38,084 nucleotides of DNA from Deltaproteobacteria bacterium (GCA_021413675.1 JAIOQA010000539.1:1-38084), one strand, 5' to 3'. Positions 16,383 through 25,529 are shown, counted from the first letter of the stretch. Translations and numbers: made by a program. Notes: generated by a model not told the origin, from the sequence alone.

Positions 16383-16594
16383 GGGTTCCTCCCCGAGCAA
16401 TGGTGCTCGCGATCGGCGCCGATCGTAGCTGACCTCGATTCGAGGCTCCATCGGGGGCGCGCCAGTTTCGCGGGCCTTCTCGTCGGAAAGCGCTCGGTCC
16501 GCCGGGCGATCCATGCCGTCCGGCCCGTCCTGCCCCCGTCCGGAGCCCGGACCGTTGCCCCCGATACGCCCGCGCCCGGGCGAGACCGCCCCTG

Positions 16595-17629
16595 CTAGCG
16601 GGCCGCGCGGTGCGCGTTCACGAACCAGCGCACCGTCTCGGCCATGCCCTCGCTCACCAGGTGGGTCGGGGCGTAGCCAAAGGCGCCCTGGATCTTCTCG
16701 ATCGCCGCCTGGGAGTGCGGGATGTCGCCGGCGCGCGGGGCCTCGAACACCGGCTCCACGCCCTCGACGTGCGGGAACTCGCGGGCGAGGTTGTCGCGGA
16801 TCATCGCGAACAGCTCGCGCAGATCGGTCCGACCGTTGCAGCCGACGTTGTACACGGTGCCGGTCAGCGAGGCGTCGCCCGACGCCGCGGCCAGCAGGTT
16901 GGCCTGGACGACGTTGTCGATGTAGCAGAAGTCGCGGCTCGACGAGCCGTCGCCGAAGATCACCACCGGCTTGCTGGCGATCAGCGCATCGACCCAGCGC
17001 GGGATGACCGCGGCGTACTGGCCGTTCGGGTCCTGGCGCCGCCCGAAGACGTTGAAGTAGCGCAGGCCCACGACCTCCTGGCCGTAGCAGTCGTGGAACA
17101 CCCGGGCGTAGATCTCGTCGGTGCGCTTGGTCACCGCGTACGGTGACAGCGGCTTGCCGATCTGGTCCTCGACCTTGGGCAGCGCCGGGTGATCGCTGTA
17201 CACCGACGACGAGCTGGCGTAGACCACGCGCGCGGCCTTGGCGTCACGGGCCGCGACCAGCACGTTGAGGAACGCGTCGACGTTGTGCTGGTGCGACGCG
17301 ATCGGGTCCTTGATCGAGCGCGGCACCGAGCCGAGCGCCGCCTGGTGCAGCACCAGATCGACGTCCTTGCAGGCCTCGCGCGCGACCTCGGGATCGCGCA
17401 GATCGCCCTCGATCATCCGGAACTGCAGGCGCTGATCCGGGTGGATGCGCAGCACGTCCTCGATGTTCGAGCGGCGGCCGGTGATGAAGCTGTCGACGCC
17501 GACCACCGACTGGCCGAGGTCGAGCAGCCGCTCGAGCAGGGCCGAGCCGATGAAGCCGCCGACCCCGGTGACCAGCCACCGACGGGGCTGGTTGACGAGC
17601 TGTTCGCAGAGATGATCGTAGCGCTTCAC
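16595..17629 (-). CDS. wbpP: WbpP/TviC-like UDP-N-acetylglucosamine C4-epimerase (NAD-dependent, extended SDR)
   Basis: The 344-aa sequence follows WbpP of Pseudomonas closely along its whole length. It has a Rossmann motif TGVGGFIGS (residues 21-29), the segment LHQAALGSVPRSIKDPI, a serine run YASSSSVYSDHP, KVEDQIGKPLSPYAVTK with the catalytic Tyr164/Lys168, and the block LRYFNVFGRRQDPNGQYAAV. WbpP interconverts UDP-GlcNAc and UDP-GalNAc, or the corresponding uronic acids, in the cytoplasm. The gene lies 55 bases downstream of a TviB/WbpO-like dehydrogenase on the same strand, the partner that makes UDP-GalNAcA for O-antigen, Vi-type or capsular polymers. Substrate preference for GlcNAc versus GlcNAcA is not decided here. 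All catalytic residues are present. Confidence 0.9.
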   Translation of the reverse strand: MKRYDHLCEQLVNQPRRWLVTGVGGFIGSALLERLLDLGQSVVGVDSFITGRRSNIEDVLRIHPDQRLQFRMIEGDLRDPEVAREACKDVDLVLHQAALGSVPRSIKDPIASHQHNVDAFLNVLVAARDAKAARVVYASSSSVYSDHPALPKVEDQIGKPLSPYAVTKRTDEIYARVFHDCYGQEVVGLRYFNVFGRRQDPNGQYAAVIPRWVDALIASKPVVIFGDGSSSRDFCYIDNVVQANLLAAASGDASLTGTVYNVGCNGRTDLRELFAMIRDNLAREFPHVEGVEPVFEAPRAGDIPHSQAAIEKIQGAFGYAPTHLVSEGMAETVRWFVNAHRAAR

Positions 17630-17684
17630 GCAGGTCTCATTTCATGGCGACGACGGGTTCGCGGGGCGACCGTCGCCGCGAGGA

Positions 17685-18971
<1,287 letters not shown>

Positions 18972-19064
18972 CCCGCCGAGGTAACCACGAGGCTGCCGGT
19001 CGTATCAAGCGTCGGGCGGTGTCGACGGCGTAGGCTGCGCTACGCTGGTTGCGGGAGCGCGCGA

Positions 19065-19226
19065 TCAGCCCGTGGGGCCAGGATCGCACGAGACGCAGGT
19101 CGGCAGGGTGGTGACGGCGACGCGGCGTCCACCGGCGATCTGATCGAGCGCGGCGCGGTCGAGCGAGCGCACGGTCTCGGTGGAGAGATTGAGCTTGCGG
19201 GAGTTGGCGTGGGTCGGCTTCTTCAT
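19065..19226 (-). CDS. GG-leader RiPP precursor (class I lanthipeptide-like), orphan copy 1
   Basis: The 53-aa peptide starts at ATG 19226, preceded by a good AGGAGA ribosome site; an in-frame upstream ATG at 19268 has none. The leader is MKKPTHANSRKLNLSTETVR, continuing SLDRAALDQIAGG. It shares the frame K-L-T/N-L-x2-3-T-V/L-R-x-L and a terminal AGG with the peptides at 25361 and 25578. Double-Gly leaders of this form are known from class I lanthipeptide-type precursors in myxobacteria. The 20-residue core has two Cys in CVSC plus Thr and Ser as possible dehydration sites. No LanB/LanC, LanM, C39 protease or exporter gene is in the window, so modification would be in trans or absent. Function inferred; product unknown. 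Confidence 0.7.
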   Translation of the reverse strand: MKKPTHANSRKLNLSTETVRSLDRAALDQIAGGRRVAVTTLPTCVSCDPGPTG

Positions 19227-19383
19227 GGCGTTCTCCTGGTGGATGGCGTCGGGTGAGTCCGTCGCCATCGCTGCTGAAGACGAGCGCCCGCGCGAACGTG
19301 ACGGGCCGATGTCGTGCTCGTTGCAGGGAACTGTCCGACACCGCCGGCCGTCGACGCAGATCAGCAGAAACTGCGCCTGTTCT

Positions 19384-19402
19384 TCACCCCACCAGGGTGA
19401 AG
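19384..19402. promoter_or_regulatory. Inverted repeat TTCACCC-N5-GGGTGAA
   Basis: Perfect 7-base arms flank the loop CACCA in the gap between divergent genes, 34 bases before GTG 19437 and about 160 bases from the start of the precursor on the other strand. There is no T-tract on either side. It is a plausible operator for the gene at 19437; no cognate regulator can be named. Confidence 0.35.
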
Positions 19403-19436
19403 CGAAACGGCTGAGAACTCGCTAGAGTGGGCCGCG

Positions 19437-19871
19437 GTGGCCGAAGAGGACGACACGACATACCGGATCATCCGGGCGAAGACGCCGCGCAAGCGCCACG
19501 ACACGCAGCCGTCCACGCCGCGGGCGCTGGCCGATGGATCCGGCGAGGTCAAGGTCACCCCCGAGGAGCAGCGCGAGCTCGGCGAGCTGGCGCCGCCCGC
19601 GGCCGCCCTCGGCACGATGCCGCCCATGCGCACGCGCCCGTCGACGATCCCGCCTGCGACCCTCACCGCCGCCATGCCTGCGATGACGCGCGCGCCGACC
19701 GGCCAGCTGCGCGACGGCACCGTGATCGAGTTCGGCAACATGACGATCCGCGTGCGCCACCACGGCGGCGTCGTGCACCTCGAGCTCTCCGACGGGACGC
19801 GCCTGTCGGGCTCCGACGCGCAGGCGTGCGAGCTGGCCTCGCTGCTGCTGCGCGCCGGCGCGCGTCGCTGA
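19437..19871 (+). CDS. Hypothetical protein, 144 aa
   Basis: Unrecognised family. The N-terminal 85 residues are polar then Pro/Thr/Ala-rich (TYRIIRAKTPRKRHDTQPST; TRPSTIPPATLTAAMP) and probably disordered. The C-terminal 55 residues look folded and beta-rich, with GQLRDGTVIEFGNMTIRVRH and VVHLELSDGTRLSGSDAQ, ending in a helix LASLLLRAGARR. There is no signal peptide or membrane helix. Start GTG 19437 lacks a clear ribosome site. The opposite strand also has a long open frame here, but its product is low-complexity. It lies 78 bases before the metX-hom gene; a link to methionine synthesis is not supported by sequence. Confidence 0.6.
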   Translation: MAEEDDTTYRIIRAKTPRKRHDTQPSTPRALADGSGEVKVTPEEQRELGELAPPAAALGTMPPMRTRPSTIPPATLTAAMPAMTRAPTGQLRDGTVIEFGNMTIRVRHHGGVVHLELSDGTRLSGSDAQACELASLLLRAGARR

Positions 19872-19949
19872 TCGAGCGGGTCGCCGACGCGTGACGGGCC
19901 GGCCGCGCCCCGCACTGCCGTAAGAACGGATATTGCGCCGCCGTAACGG

Positions 19950-22334
19950 ATGATGGAAGATTCGCCCGCCATGTCCGCCGCGCCTGTCCCTGCGCCCACC
20001 GCGATCGTCCCCCGCCGCCTCGTCGTCGAGTCCGCGGCGATGATGATCGAGGGCAACGCGCTCGCCGACGTCTCGCTCGGCGGCTGGATGTACGGGCCCG
20101 CGCTCGGCGCCGCGCCGGTGATCGTGATCGTCGGTGGCATCACCGCGTCGCCGTTTCCGTTCGGCGATGGCGGCGCGGCCGGTGGCCACGAGGCCTGGTG
20201 GCCGGCGCTGCGCGCGCCGGATCTCATCGATCCCGAGCGCGCCACGATCCTGTGCCCGTGCTGGCCCGGCAACGGCTCGACCTGGCGCGCCTTCGACGAT
20301 CCCGCGCAGCCGCCGCCGGCGATCTCGGTGAGCGGCCTGGCCGATCTGGTCGCCGCCTGGCTCGACGGCATCGGCTGTACCGCGCCCGTGACCTTCGTCG
20401 GCTCGAGCCTCGGCGGCATGGTCGGCATCGCGTTCGCCGCGCGTCACGCCGCGCGCTGCGCGCGACTCGTCACGATCTCCGCCGGCGTGCGCCCCGACGG
20501 CTGGGGCACGGCGACCCGCCACGTGCAGCGCGAGCTGGTCCGCGATGGCCTCGCGCGCGGTGATGTCGCGACCGGCATGATCCGCGCGCGCCAGCTCGGC
20601 ATGCTCACGTACCGCGGCCGCGACGAGCTCGACACGCGCTTCGGCGCGCTGACGCCGGGGCTGGCCGCGCCGCCGGTCGCCGCGTACCTCGATCATCACG
20701 GCCGCCGCTTCGCCGAGCGCTTCCCGGTGCGCACGTTCCTGCTCCTGAGCGAGGCGATCGATCGCGGCGCCCTCGGCTCCGATCCCGACGCGATCCGCGC
20801 GGCGCTCGATCGCGTCACCGCCGAGGTGATCGTGATCGGCGTGCCCGGCGACATGCTGTTCCCGTGGGCGCTGCAGGTCGAGCTGCACCGGGGCCTGCAG
20901 GCGGTCGGCGGCACCTCGTCGCTCTGGAAGCTCGACTCGGTCTTCGGCCACGACGCCTTCCTCGCCGATCAGGATCGCCTCGCCGATGTGCTGCGCGGCG
21001 CGCACGCGTTCGGCGGCGAGGCGCCGATCACCCGGCGGCGCTTCGAGGGCGTCGGCGTGCAGCCGGTGCGCGAGATCCGCATCGGCCTGGTCGGGTGTGG
21101 CGTGGTCGGCGGCGGGCTGCTCGAGATGATCGAGACCCAGCGCGCCGCGATCGCCGAGCGCTACGGCGTGCGCTTCCGCGTGTCGCGTATCGCGGTGCGC
21201 GATGTCGCCAAGGATCGCGGCGCGCGTGCCGCGGGGATTCCGCGCACCGATCGTCCCCTCGAGCTGGTCAGCGATCCCGAGGTCGATGTCATCGTCGAGG
21301 TCGCGGGCGGCGAGGTCATGGAGCCGGTGCTGCGCGCCGCGCTCGCCGCCGGCAAGCCGGTGGTCACCGCCAACAAGGTGCTGCTCGCGTCCAAGCTCGC
21401 CGACCTCGGCGTGCTCGCGACCCGCACCGAGACCCCGCTGTACTGCGAGGCCGCCGCCGCCGCCGCGTTGCCGGTCATCCGCCACCTCGCGCACCGCGCC
21501 GACGAGATCGAGAGCCTGATGGGCATCGTCAACGGCACGTGCAACTACGTGCTGACCCGCCTCGAGCAGGACGAGCTGCCGCTGGCGCAGGCGGTGGCCG
21601 AGGCGCAATCCCTCGGGTTCGCCGAGGCCGATCCGTCCGCCGATCTCGACGGCATCGACGCCGCCGCCAAGCTCTCGATCCTCGCGTACCGCGCGTTCGG
21701 CGTCTGGGTCCGCCCCGATGGCTTCCCGGTGCGCGGCATCCGCGAGCTCGATCCCGCGGATTGCGATCTCGCCGAGACCATGGGGTTTCGCATCCGGCTG
21801 ATCGCCCGCGCCGCCCGCATCGCCACGGCGGATGGCGCGGTCCGCGGCCTCATCGATCTCGCAGTCGAGCCGCTCTTGCTCCCCGACTGGCACCTGCTCG
21901 CGTCTGTCGAGGAGGAGTACAACGCGGTCTATCTCAAGTGCGCGTCGTCGGGCGACCTCAGCCTGTTCGGCAAGGGCGCGGGTGCCTTGCCGACCGCGAC
22001 CGCGGTGCTCGGCGATCTGATCGATCTCGCGCAGGACAACTCGGTCGGCTGGCCCGAGCCGCAGCTCATCCCGGTCGCGACCCACGCCGCGCCGCGCCGC
22101 TACTACCTGCGCGTCACCGCCGAGCCCAACGCCGGGCTCGCGCGCCGCGTCGATAGCCTGATCCGCCGCATCGGCCTGACCGTGCAGAACCGCGCGGCCC
22201 GCGGCGCCGGCCAGGCGCAGCACCTCGGCTTCCTGGTGTCGTCGGCGACGGCGGCCGAGATCGCCGAGGTCGAGGTCGCGGTCCGAAGGTTGGGGCGCGT
22301 GCAGGAGCTGCTCGTGCTGGGAGTTGCGGAATGA
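19950..22334 (+). CDS. MetX-type homoserine O-acyltransferase fused to homoserine dehydrogenase
   Basis: A single 794-aa frame holds two enzymes. Residues about 20-355 are an alpha/beta-hydrolase acyltransferase of the MetX fold: VIVIVGGITASPFPF, the nucleophile elbow GSSLGGM (Ser153), Asp301 in VPGDMLFP and His334 in FGHDAF form the triad. Residues about 374-794 are homoserine dehydrogenase: IGLVGCGVVGGG for NAD(P), VTANKVLLAS, the MGIVNGTCNYVLTRL block, FAEADPSADLDGIDAAAK, and a C-terminal ACT-like part (YYLRVTAEPNAGLARRVDSL). The protein would reduce aspartate semialdehyde to homoserine and then acylate it. Whether acetyl- or succinyl-CoA is used is not readable; the MetX half resembles the xanthomonad type. 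The next gene, for a cystathionine-gamma-synthase-type enzyme, overlaps by ATGA. ATG 19971 is an alternative start. Confidence 0.88.
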   Translation: MMEDSPAMSAAPVPAPTAIVPRRLVVESAAMMIEGNALADVSLGGWMYGPALGAAPVIVIVGGITASPFPFGDGGAAGGHEAWWPALRAPDLIDPERATILCPCWPGNGSTWRAFDDPAQPPPAISVSGLADLVAAWLDGIGCTAPVTFVGSSLGGMVGIAFAARHAARCARLVTISAGVRPDGWGTATRHVQRELVRDGLARGDVATGMIRARQLGMLTYRGRDELDTRFGALTPGLAAPPVAAYLDHHGRRFAERFPVRTFLLLSEAIDRGALGSDPDAIRAALDRVTAEVIVIGVPGDMLFPWALQVELHRGLQAVGGTSSLWKLDSVFGHDAFLADQDRLADVLRGAHAFGGEAPITRRRFEGVGVQPVREIRIGLVGCGVVGGGLLEMIETQRAAIAERYGVRFRVSRIAVRDVAKDRGARAAGIPRTDRPLELVSDPEVDVIVEVAGGEVMEPVLRAALAAGKPVVTANKVLLASKLADLGVLATRTETPLYCEAAAAAALPVIRHLAHRADEIESLMGIVNGTCNYVLTRLEQDELPLAQAVAEAQSLGFAEADPSADLDGIDAAAKLSILAYRAFGVWVRPDGFPVRGIRELDPADCDLAETMGFRIRLIARAARIATADGAVRGLIDLAVEPLLLPDWHLLASVEEEYNAVYLKCASSGDLSLFGKGAGALPTATAVLGDLIDLAQDNSVGWPEPQLIPVATHAAPRRYYLRVTAEPNAGLARRVDSLIRRIGLTVQNRAARGAGQAQHLGFLVSSATAAEIAEVEVAVRRLGRVQELLVLGVAE

Positions 22335-23689
22335 GCATCGCTCGCTGGCTCGATCCTGCGAGCTGTCCCGCCGAGCGGCCGCCGCTCGCGGCGATGTCGG
22401 CGGAGACCCGCGACCTGCATGCGGCCATCGACGCCCACGCCGCGGCGACCGGCATTCCCTATCTCCATCCGTCGTCGCCGACGGTGCAGCTCGATCTCTA
22501 CGGCTCGGCCAGCGTCGTCGCGTGGCAGGAGGCCAAGGCCGAGTGCCTGTTCGCCGGCGAGCAATCGTGGTCCGAGCTGCCGCAGCTGTACGCGCGCTAC
22601 GGCACCCGCGCGACCCAGGCGCTGATCACCCAGGTCCGCGATCTCGAGCAGGCCGCCGCGGTCGCGGTCTGCGACTCCGGCATGCAGGCCACCGCGATCA
22701 CCGTCGACGCGCTCCTGGGCGCCGGTGCCCACGCGATCCTCTGTCGCCAGGTCTACAACAAGACCCGGGGATATCTCGAGTGGCTGACTGGGCGGCTCGG
22801 TGGCGCCGTCACGATCATCGATGATGGCGACTACGCGGCCCTGCGCGCCGCGGTGCGGCCGACGACCAGGCTGGTATTCGCCGAGACCTTCACCAACCCG
22901 CTCGTGCGCGCGCAGGACATCGGCGCGCTCGTCGCGGCGGTGAAGGACGCGCGCGCCACCGCGCCGGCGATCAAGCTCGTCATCGACTCCACGATCGCCA
23001 CGCCCTGGGCCTTCAAGACTCCGCTCTTGGAGAGTGGTGTTGATGTCGTGGTGGCCAGTGGCACCAAGGCGCTCGGTGGCCAGGACCGCGATCTCTGGGG
23101 CTACATCGCCACCCGCGATGTCTCGATCGGCAATGCCGTGATGGATCTGCTGGCGATGCGCGGCGGCATCCTCGACTGGCGCCGCGCCACCGCGATCGTC
23201 GAGGCGCTGCCCGCCGCCGCCGCCGCGCACGCGCGCCGCTGCGACACCGCCGCGCAGGTCGCCTCGTTCCTCGATACCCATCCGCGGGTCGCGCAGGTCT
23301 TCCATCCGTCGCTGATCGATCACCCCGACGCGGCCACCATCGCGCGCGACTACGTCCGCCACGGCTCGCTCCTGTCGTTCCGAGTCGCCGATGCGGATGA
23401 AGACATGACGCGCCACCTCGCCGACGTCCTCGCGACCTGCGTCGTGATCCGGTACGCGCTGTCCTTCGATGGCCTGGCTACCAAGGTCAACCATCACCGG
23501 ACCGTGTCCGAGTACTTCACGCCGATGGCCCAGCTGCGCCAGAGCGGCTTCGATCGCCTGATCCGCCTCGGCATCGGCCTCGAGGCCGCCGACGATCTGA
23601 TCGCGTGCCTCAACTGGACGCTGCACCACGCGGCGTCGGTCACGACCGCGGATCTCGCAGCGTGGCGCGCATCGCGACAGATCCTGTAG
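22331..23689 (+). CDS. metB: Cystathionine gamma-synthase / Cys-Met metabolism PLP enzyme
   Basis: The 452-aa PLP enzyme is of the Cys/Met metabolism family. Evidence is YARYGTRATQALI (residues 87-99), the CDSGMQATAITVDALL block, AETFTNPLVRAQDI, the IDSTIATPW loop, and the cofactor lysine Lys246 in VASGTKALGGQ. Start ATG 22331 overlaps the stop of the MetX-Hom gene by four bases (ATGA), so the two are translationally coupled. The likely role is joining the O-acylhomoserine made by the upstream protein to cysteine or a sulfur donor. The sequence is longer and more divergent than E. coli MetB, so O-acylhomoserine sulfhydrylase or cystathionine lyase activity is possible. The last 21 codons are repeated 1.5 kb downstream at 25123. 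Confidence 0.82.
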   Translation: MSIARWLDPASCPAERPPLAAMSAETRDLHAAIDAHAAATGIPYLHPSSPTVQLDLYGSASVVAWQEAKAECLFAGEQSWSELPQLYARYGTRATQALITQVRDLEQAAAVAVCDSGMQATAITVDALLGAGAHAILCRQVYNKTRGYLEWLTGRLGGAVTIIDDGDYAALRAAVRPTTRLVFAETFTNPLVRAQDIGALVAAVKDARATAPAIKLVIDSTIATPWAFKTPLLESGVDVVVASGTKALGGQDRDLWGYIATRDVSIGNAVMDLLAMRGGILDWRRATAIVEALPAAAAAHARRCDTAAQVASFLDTHPRVAQVFHPSLIDHPDAATIARDYVRHGSLLSFRVADADEDMTRHLADVLATCVVIRYALSFDGLATKVNHHRTVSEYFTPMAQLRQSGFDRLIRLGIGLEAADDLIACLNWTLHHAASVTTADLAAWRASRQIL

Positions 23690-23715
23690 CCGTCGCGATC
23701 TCGCAGGCGGGCTCG
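23624..23715 (+). repeat. Direct repeat copy A: metB 3' end
   Basis: These 92 bases, covering the last 21 codons, stop codon and 26 downstream bases of the metB-type gene, match 25123-25213 with about 11 mismatches and one gap. The copy is in the intact gene. The two copies bracket the effector-like gene at 23749. Confidence 0.8.
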
Positions 23716-23748
23716 CTTCCCGACGCGCGCGGCCGCGGTCACATCGCG

Positions 23749-25080
23749 ATGGTGCGGTGTCTACCAGGAATGCCCGAGCTCGAGCCAATGCCGGAGGAAG
23801 GTGGACAGTGCGTCGCTCCGCCGCAGGAGTGCAGTGCTCCGCCCGAAACTGCCTACGAGACGCCGGCGCCGGCGTACGATCCGGCCGCGACAGGCGACGG
23901 CGGGGGATCGGCGCAGTCGATGATCGATCTCTTCGGGCACTACGCTGACGATGGCTCGTCGGGCGACTCTTCGAGCACACCGGGCCCGAGCGGCGGCTCG
24001 AGCGCGGCTGCGCCCGGGGCGGACTCGGCCGGAGGTCCCGCCAGCGCCAGCACCGACAACGCGGGCGCCGGCGGGGCGGGCGGCGCGAGTCCTGGTGATG
24101 GCGGTGCCGAGGGTGCCGGGGGCGGGGGCGGGGGCCCGGGGACGGACGCGGCCCCAGCAGGGGCCGAGAAGAGCTGGTGGCAGCGCGCGAAGGACTACGT
24201 GTTCGGCGAGTCGCCAGAGGCCAAGACGCCGGATCCGGACGCGTCGCCTGCACAGCCGTCCGCGCCCGAGGAGGAGAAGCCGGCGGAGTCGCCGCAGGCC
24301 GACAAGGCTCCTGAGGACAAGAAGACTCCGTCGGAGATGACACCCGCCGAGAAGGAAGCCGACAAGCAGGCGAAGCTGGCAGAGTTCGCGAATCAGTCCC
24401 AGGAGGAGAAGGAGGCGCGGTGGGCGAAGAACGATGGGAAACTCAGCAAGGAGGCGTGGGCCAAAATCGAGAACGAGAAGGACCCGAACAAGAAGAAGCA
24501 AGCCATGCTGCAAGCCGGCATCGAGACGCTCGAGTACGACGACCCACGCAGGGCTCAGCTCGAGAAGGTCAAGAACGGCATGAACGGGAAGGACTCTCGT
24601 ACCGGAGGTGCTTACACACCGGGTACGGCCCAGACGGGGTGCGGCGGGACCGCTGATGAGATGTTGCGGAACGGCGGCGATCCAAGCCAGCCAGCGTTCC
24701 CGGGATACTTCAAGGGAGGGGAGCGCGAGCTGCCCGGGTCGAGAAGCCCGAGACCGGGTGATGTCTACGAGCTCCAGAATCCCAATGGTGACATTCACGG
24801 GCACGCTGGGACGTTCTGTGTCTCCTCCCCGGATGGGAAGACGTGGCTCACGTACGACGGTGGCCAACAGGCAAGAACGGCGGACAAGCAGGAGATCAAG
24901 CTGGCGATGCGCAACGTATCGGTCGACCCGGAGGGGCGGACCATCGTCGGAGGCCCGGGTGCGGAATCGCCGTCGGGCACCGCCGTCGACAACGTCGGGC
25001 GACCCCTTTCCGGCACATACGACTACCAGAAGATGTACAAGAAGTATCCCGCGCTCCATCCCCCATCTGCCCAGCAATAG
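23749..25080 (+). CDS. Cys-His hydrolase-like (CHAP/NlpC-type) effector-like protein
   Basis: 443 aa from ATG 23749 (ATG 23770 is an alternative; the frame extends back into metB). Regions in order: a short Pro/Glu/Cys-rich head (CLPGMPELEPMPEEGGQC); a Gly/Ser/Ala low-complexity linker (residues about 65-145); a Lys/Glu-rich helical part (about 150-275); and a C-terminal domain from about 285. This domain has TGCGGTADEML (Cys298), RPGDVYELQNPNGDIHGHAG (His350/His352) and a TWLTYDGGQQ strand, the spacing expected of papain-like cell-wall amidases or peptidases. No signal peptide is seen. Proteins of this build often serve as secreted antibacterial effectors, which is inference. Codons such as AAG, ATG and AAT are far more frequent than in neighbouring genes, and the gene is bracketed by direct repeats, both suggesting transfer. 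Confidence 0.65.
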   Translation: MVRCLPGMPELEPMPEEGGQCVAPPQECSAPPETAYETPAPAYDPAATGDGGGSAQSMIDLFGHYADDGSSGDSSSTPGPSGGSSAAAPGADSAGGPASASTDNAGAGGAGGASPGDGGAEGAGGGGGGPGTDAAPAGAEKSWWQRAKDYVFGESPEAKTPDPDASPAQPSAPEEEKPAESPQADKAPEDKKTPSEMTPAEKEADKQAKLAEFANQSQEEKEARWAKNDGKLSKEAWAKIENEKDPNKKKQAMLQAGIETLEYDDPRRAQLEKVKNGMNGKDSRTGGAYTPGTAQTGCGGTADEMLRNGGDPSQPAFPGYFKGGERELPGSRSPRPGDVYELQNPNGDIHGHAGTFCVSSPDGKTWLTYDGGQQARTADKQEIKLAMRNVSVDPEGRTIVGGPGAESPSGTAVDNVGRPLSGTYDYQKMYKKYPALHPPSAQQ

Positions 25081-25122
25081 GCTGCCAGTACTGGCCGGTC
25101 GCGGTGATCACGCGCCGCTGGT

Positions 25123-25213
25123 CACCACGCGGCCTCGGTCACGGCCGCGGACCGCGCGGCGTGGCGCGCCACGCGGCAGATCCTGTAGCGGTCGCGGTCC
25201 GCAGGCGTGCTCG
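25123..25213 (+). pseudogene. Direct repeat copy B: orphan 3' end of metB
   Basis: These 91 bases repeat the metB terminus. Translated in phase they read HHAASVTAADRAAWRATRQIL and stop, against HHAASVTTADLAAWRASRQIL in the intact gene. Upstream the phase is closed by stops, so this is a remnant rather than a gene. Identity is about 87 percent by eye and extends about 25 bases beyond the stop codon. It lies 42 bases after the effector-like gene. Confidence 0.75.
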
Positions 25214-25307
25214 AGCGTATCGATGTGGACCTCGCCGAGGTGCACGCCGCGACGTTGGGATACTGCGGCCGATCGCCGTTCCCCGCGCAATCGCAGCGCG
25301 GCGGTGG

Positions 25308-25323
25308 CGGAGCGCTCCTTGCA
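25308..25323 (+). promoter_or_regulatory. Sigma-54-like -24/-12 element before precursor 2
   Basis: CGGAGCGCTCCTTGCA keeps GG and GC at the 12-base spacing of sigma-54 promoters (TGGCACG-N4-TTGCA) with a perfect TTGCA half. The -24 half matches 4 of 7. The predicted start of transcription would be about 27 bases before ATG 25361. The element also contains the palindrome GGAGCGCTCC. Confidence 0.45.
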
Positions 25324-25360
25324 AAGCGGTGAGGCTCCCCAACGCAGCAAGGAACTCACC

Positions 25361-25507
25361 ATGAAGAAGATCAGCAAGAAGAAGCTCACCGTCGGCGCCC
25401 AGACCCTTCGCCAGCTCAGCGCCGAGGCGATCCAGCCGGTCGCCGGCGGGTTCGTGTCGTGGTTCCCGTGCAGCGGCGCGAGCTGTCTGAAGATCTGCCC
25501 GATGTGA
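25361..25507 (+). CDS. GG-leader Cys-rich RiPP precursor (lanthipeptide-like), copy 2
   Basis: The 48-aa peptide is preceded by an AAGGAA ribosome site 7 bases before ATG. The leader (MKKISKKKLTVGAQTLRQLS followed by AEAIQPVAGG) aligns with those of copies 1 and 3: basic start, K-L-T, T-L-R-x-L, then VAGG. The 18-residue core has three Cys (FPCSGASCLKICPM end) and three Ser, giving possible Ser-Cys thioether rings. A longer in-frame reading upstream exists but overlaps the preceding gene out of frame and has no support. It is followed 70 bases later by copy 3. No modification enzyme is visible nearby. Assignment rests on the leader and on having three relatives in 7 kb. Confidence 0.75.
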   Translation: MKKISKKKLTVGAQTLRQLSAEAIQPVAGGFVSWFPCSGASCLKICPM

Positions 25508-25513
25508 TCGCGG

Positions 25514-25529
25514 CGGCACGAGGCTTGCG
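25514..25529 (+). promoter_or_regulatory. Sigma-54-like -24/-12 promoter before precursor 3
   Basis: CGGCACGAGGCTTGCG matches TGGCACG-N4-TTGCA at all key positions (GGCACG and TTGC, exact spacing), with only the first and last base differing. It begins 7 bases after the stop of precursor 2 and lies 49 bases before ATG 25578, so precursor 3 probably has its own promoter. Sigma-54 control implies an enhancer-binding protein encoded elsewhere. Confidence 0.6.

Noticed and set aside
16578..16591. Small hairpin GGGCG-N4-CGCCC after the epimerase gene
   Set aside because: Five base pairs and no T-tract; in DNA this GC-rich such hairpins are expected by chance.
19309..19325. Possible sigma-54 element (GTCGTGCTCGTTGCA) before the gene at 19437
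   Set aside because: The TTGCA half fits but the essential GG of the -24 half is missing.
22103..24343. 746-codon minus-strand frame across metB and the effector-like gene
   Set aside because: No start signal and no domain pattern; the opposite strand holds well-supported enzymes.
24608..25360. In-frame upstream extension of precursor 2 to a 299-aa protein
   Set aside because: It overlaps the effector-like gene out of frame, and the ribosome site, -24/-12 element and leader pattern all favour ATG 25361.
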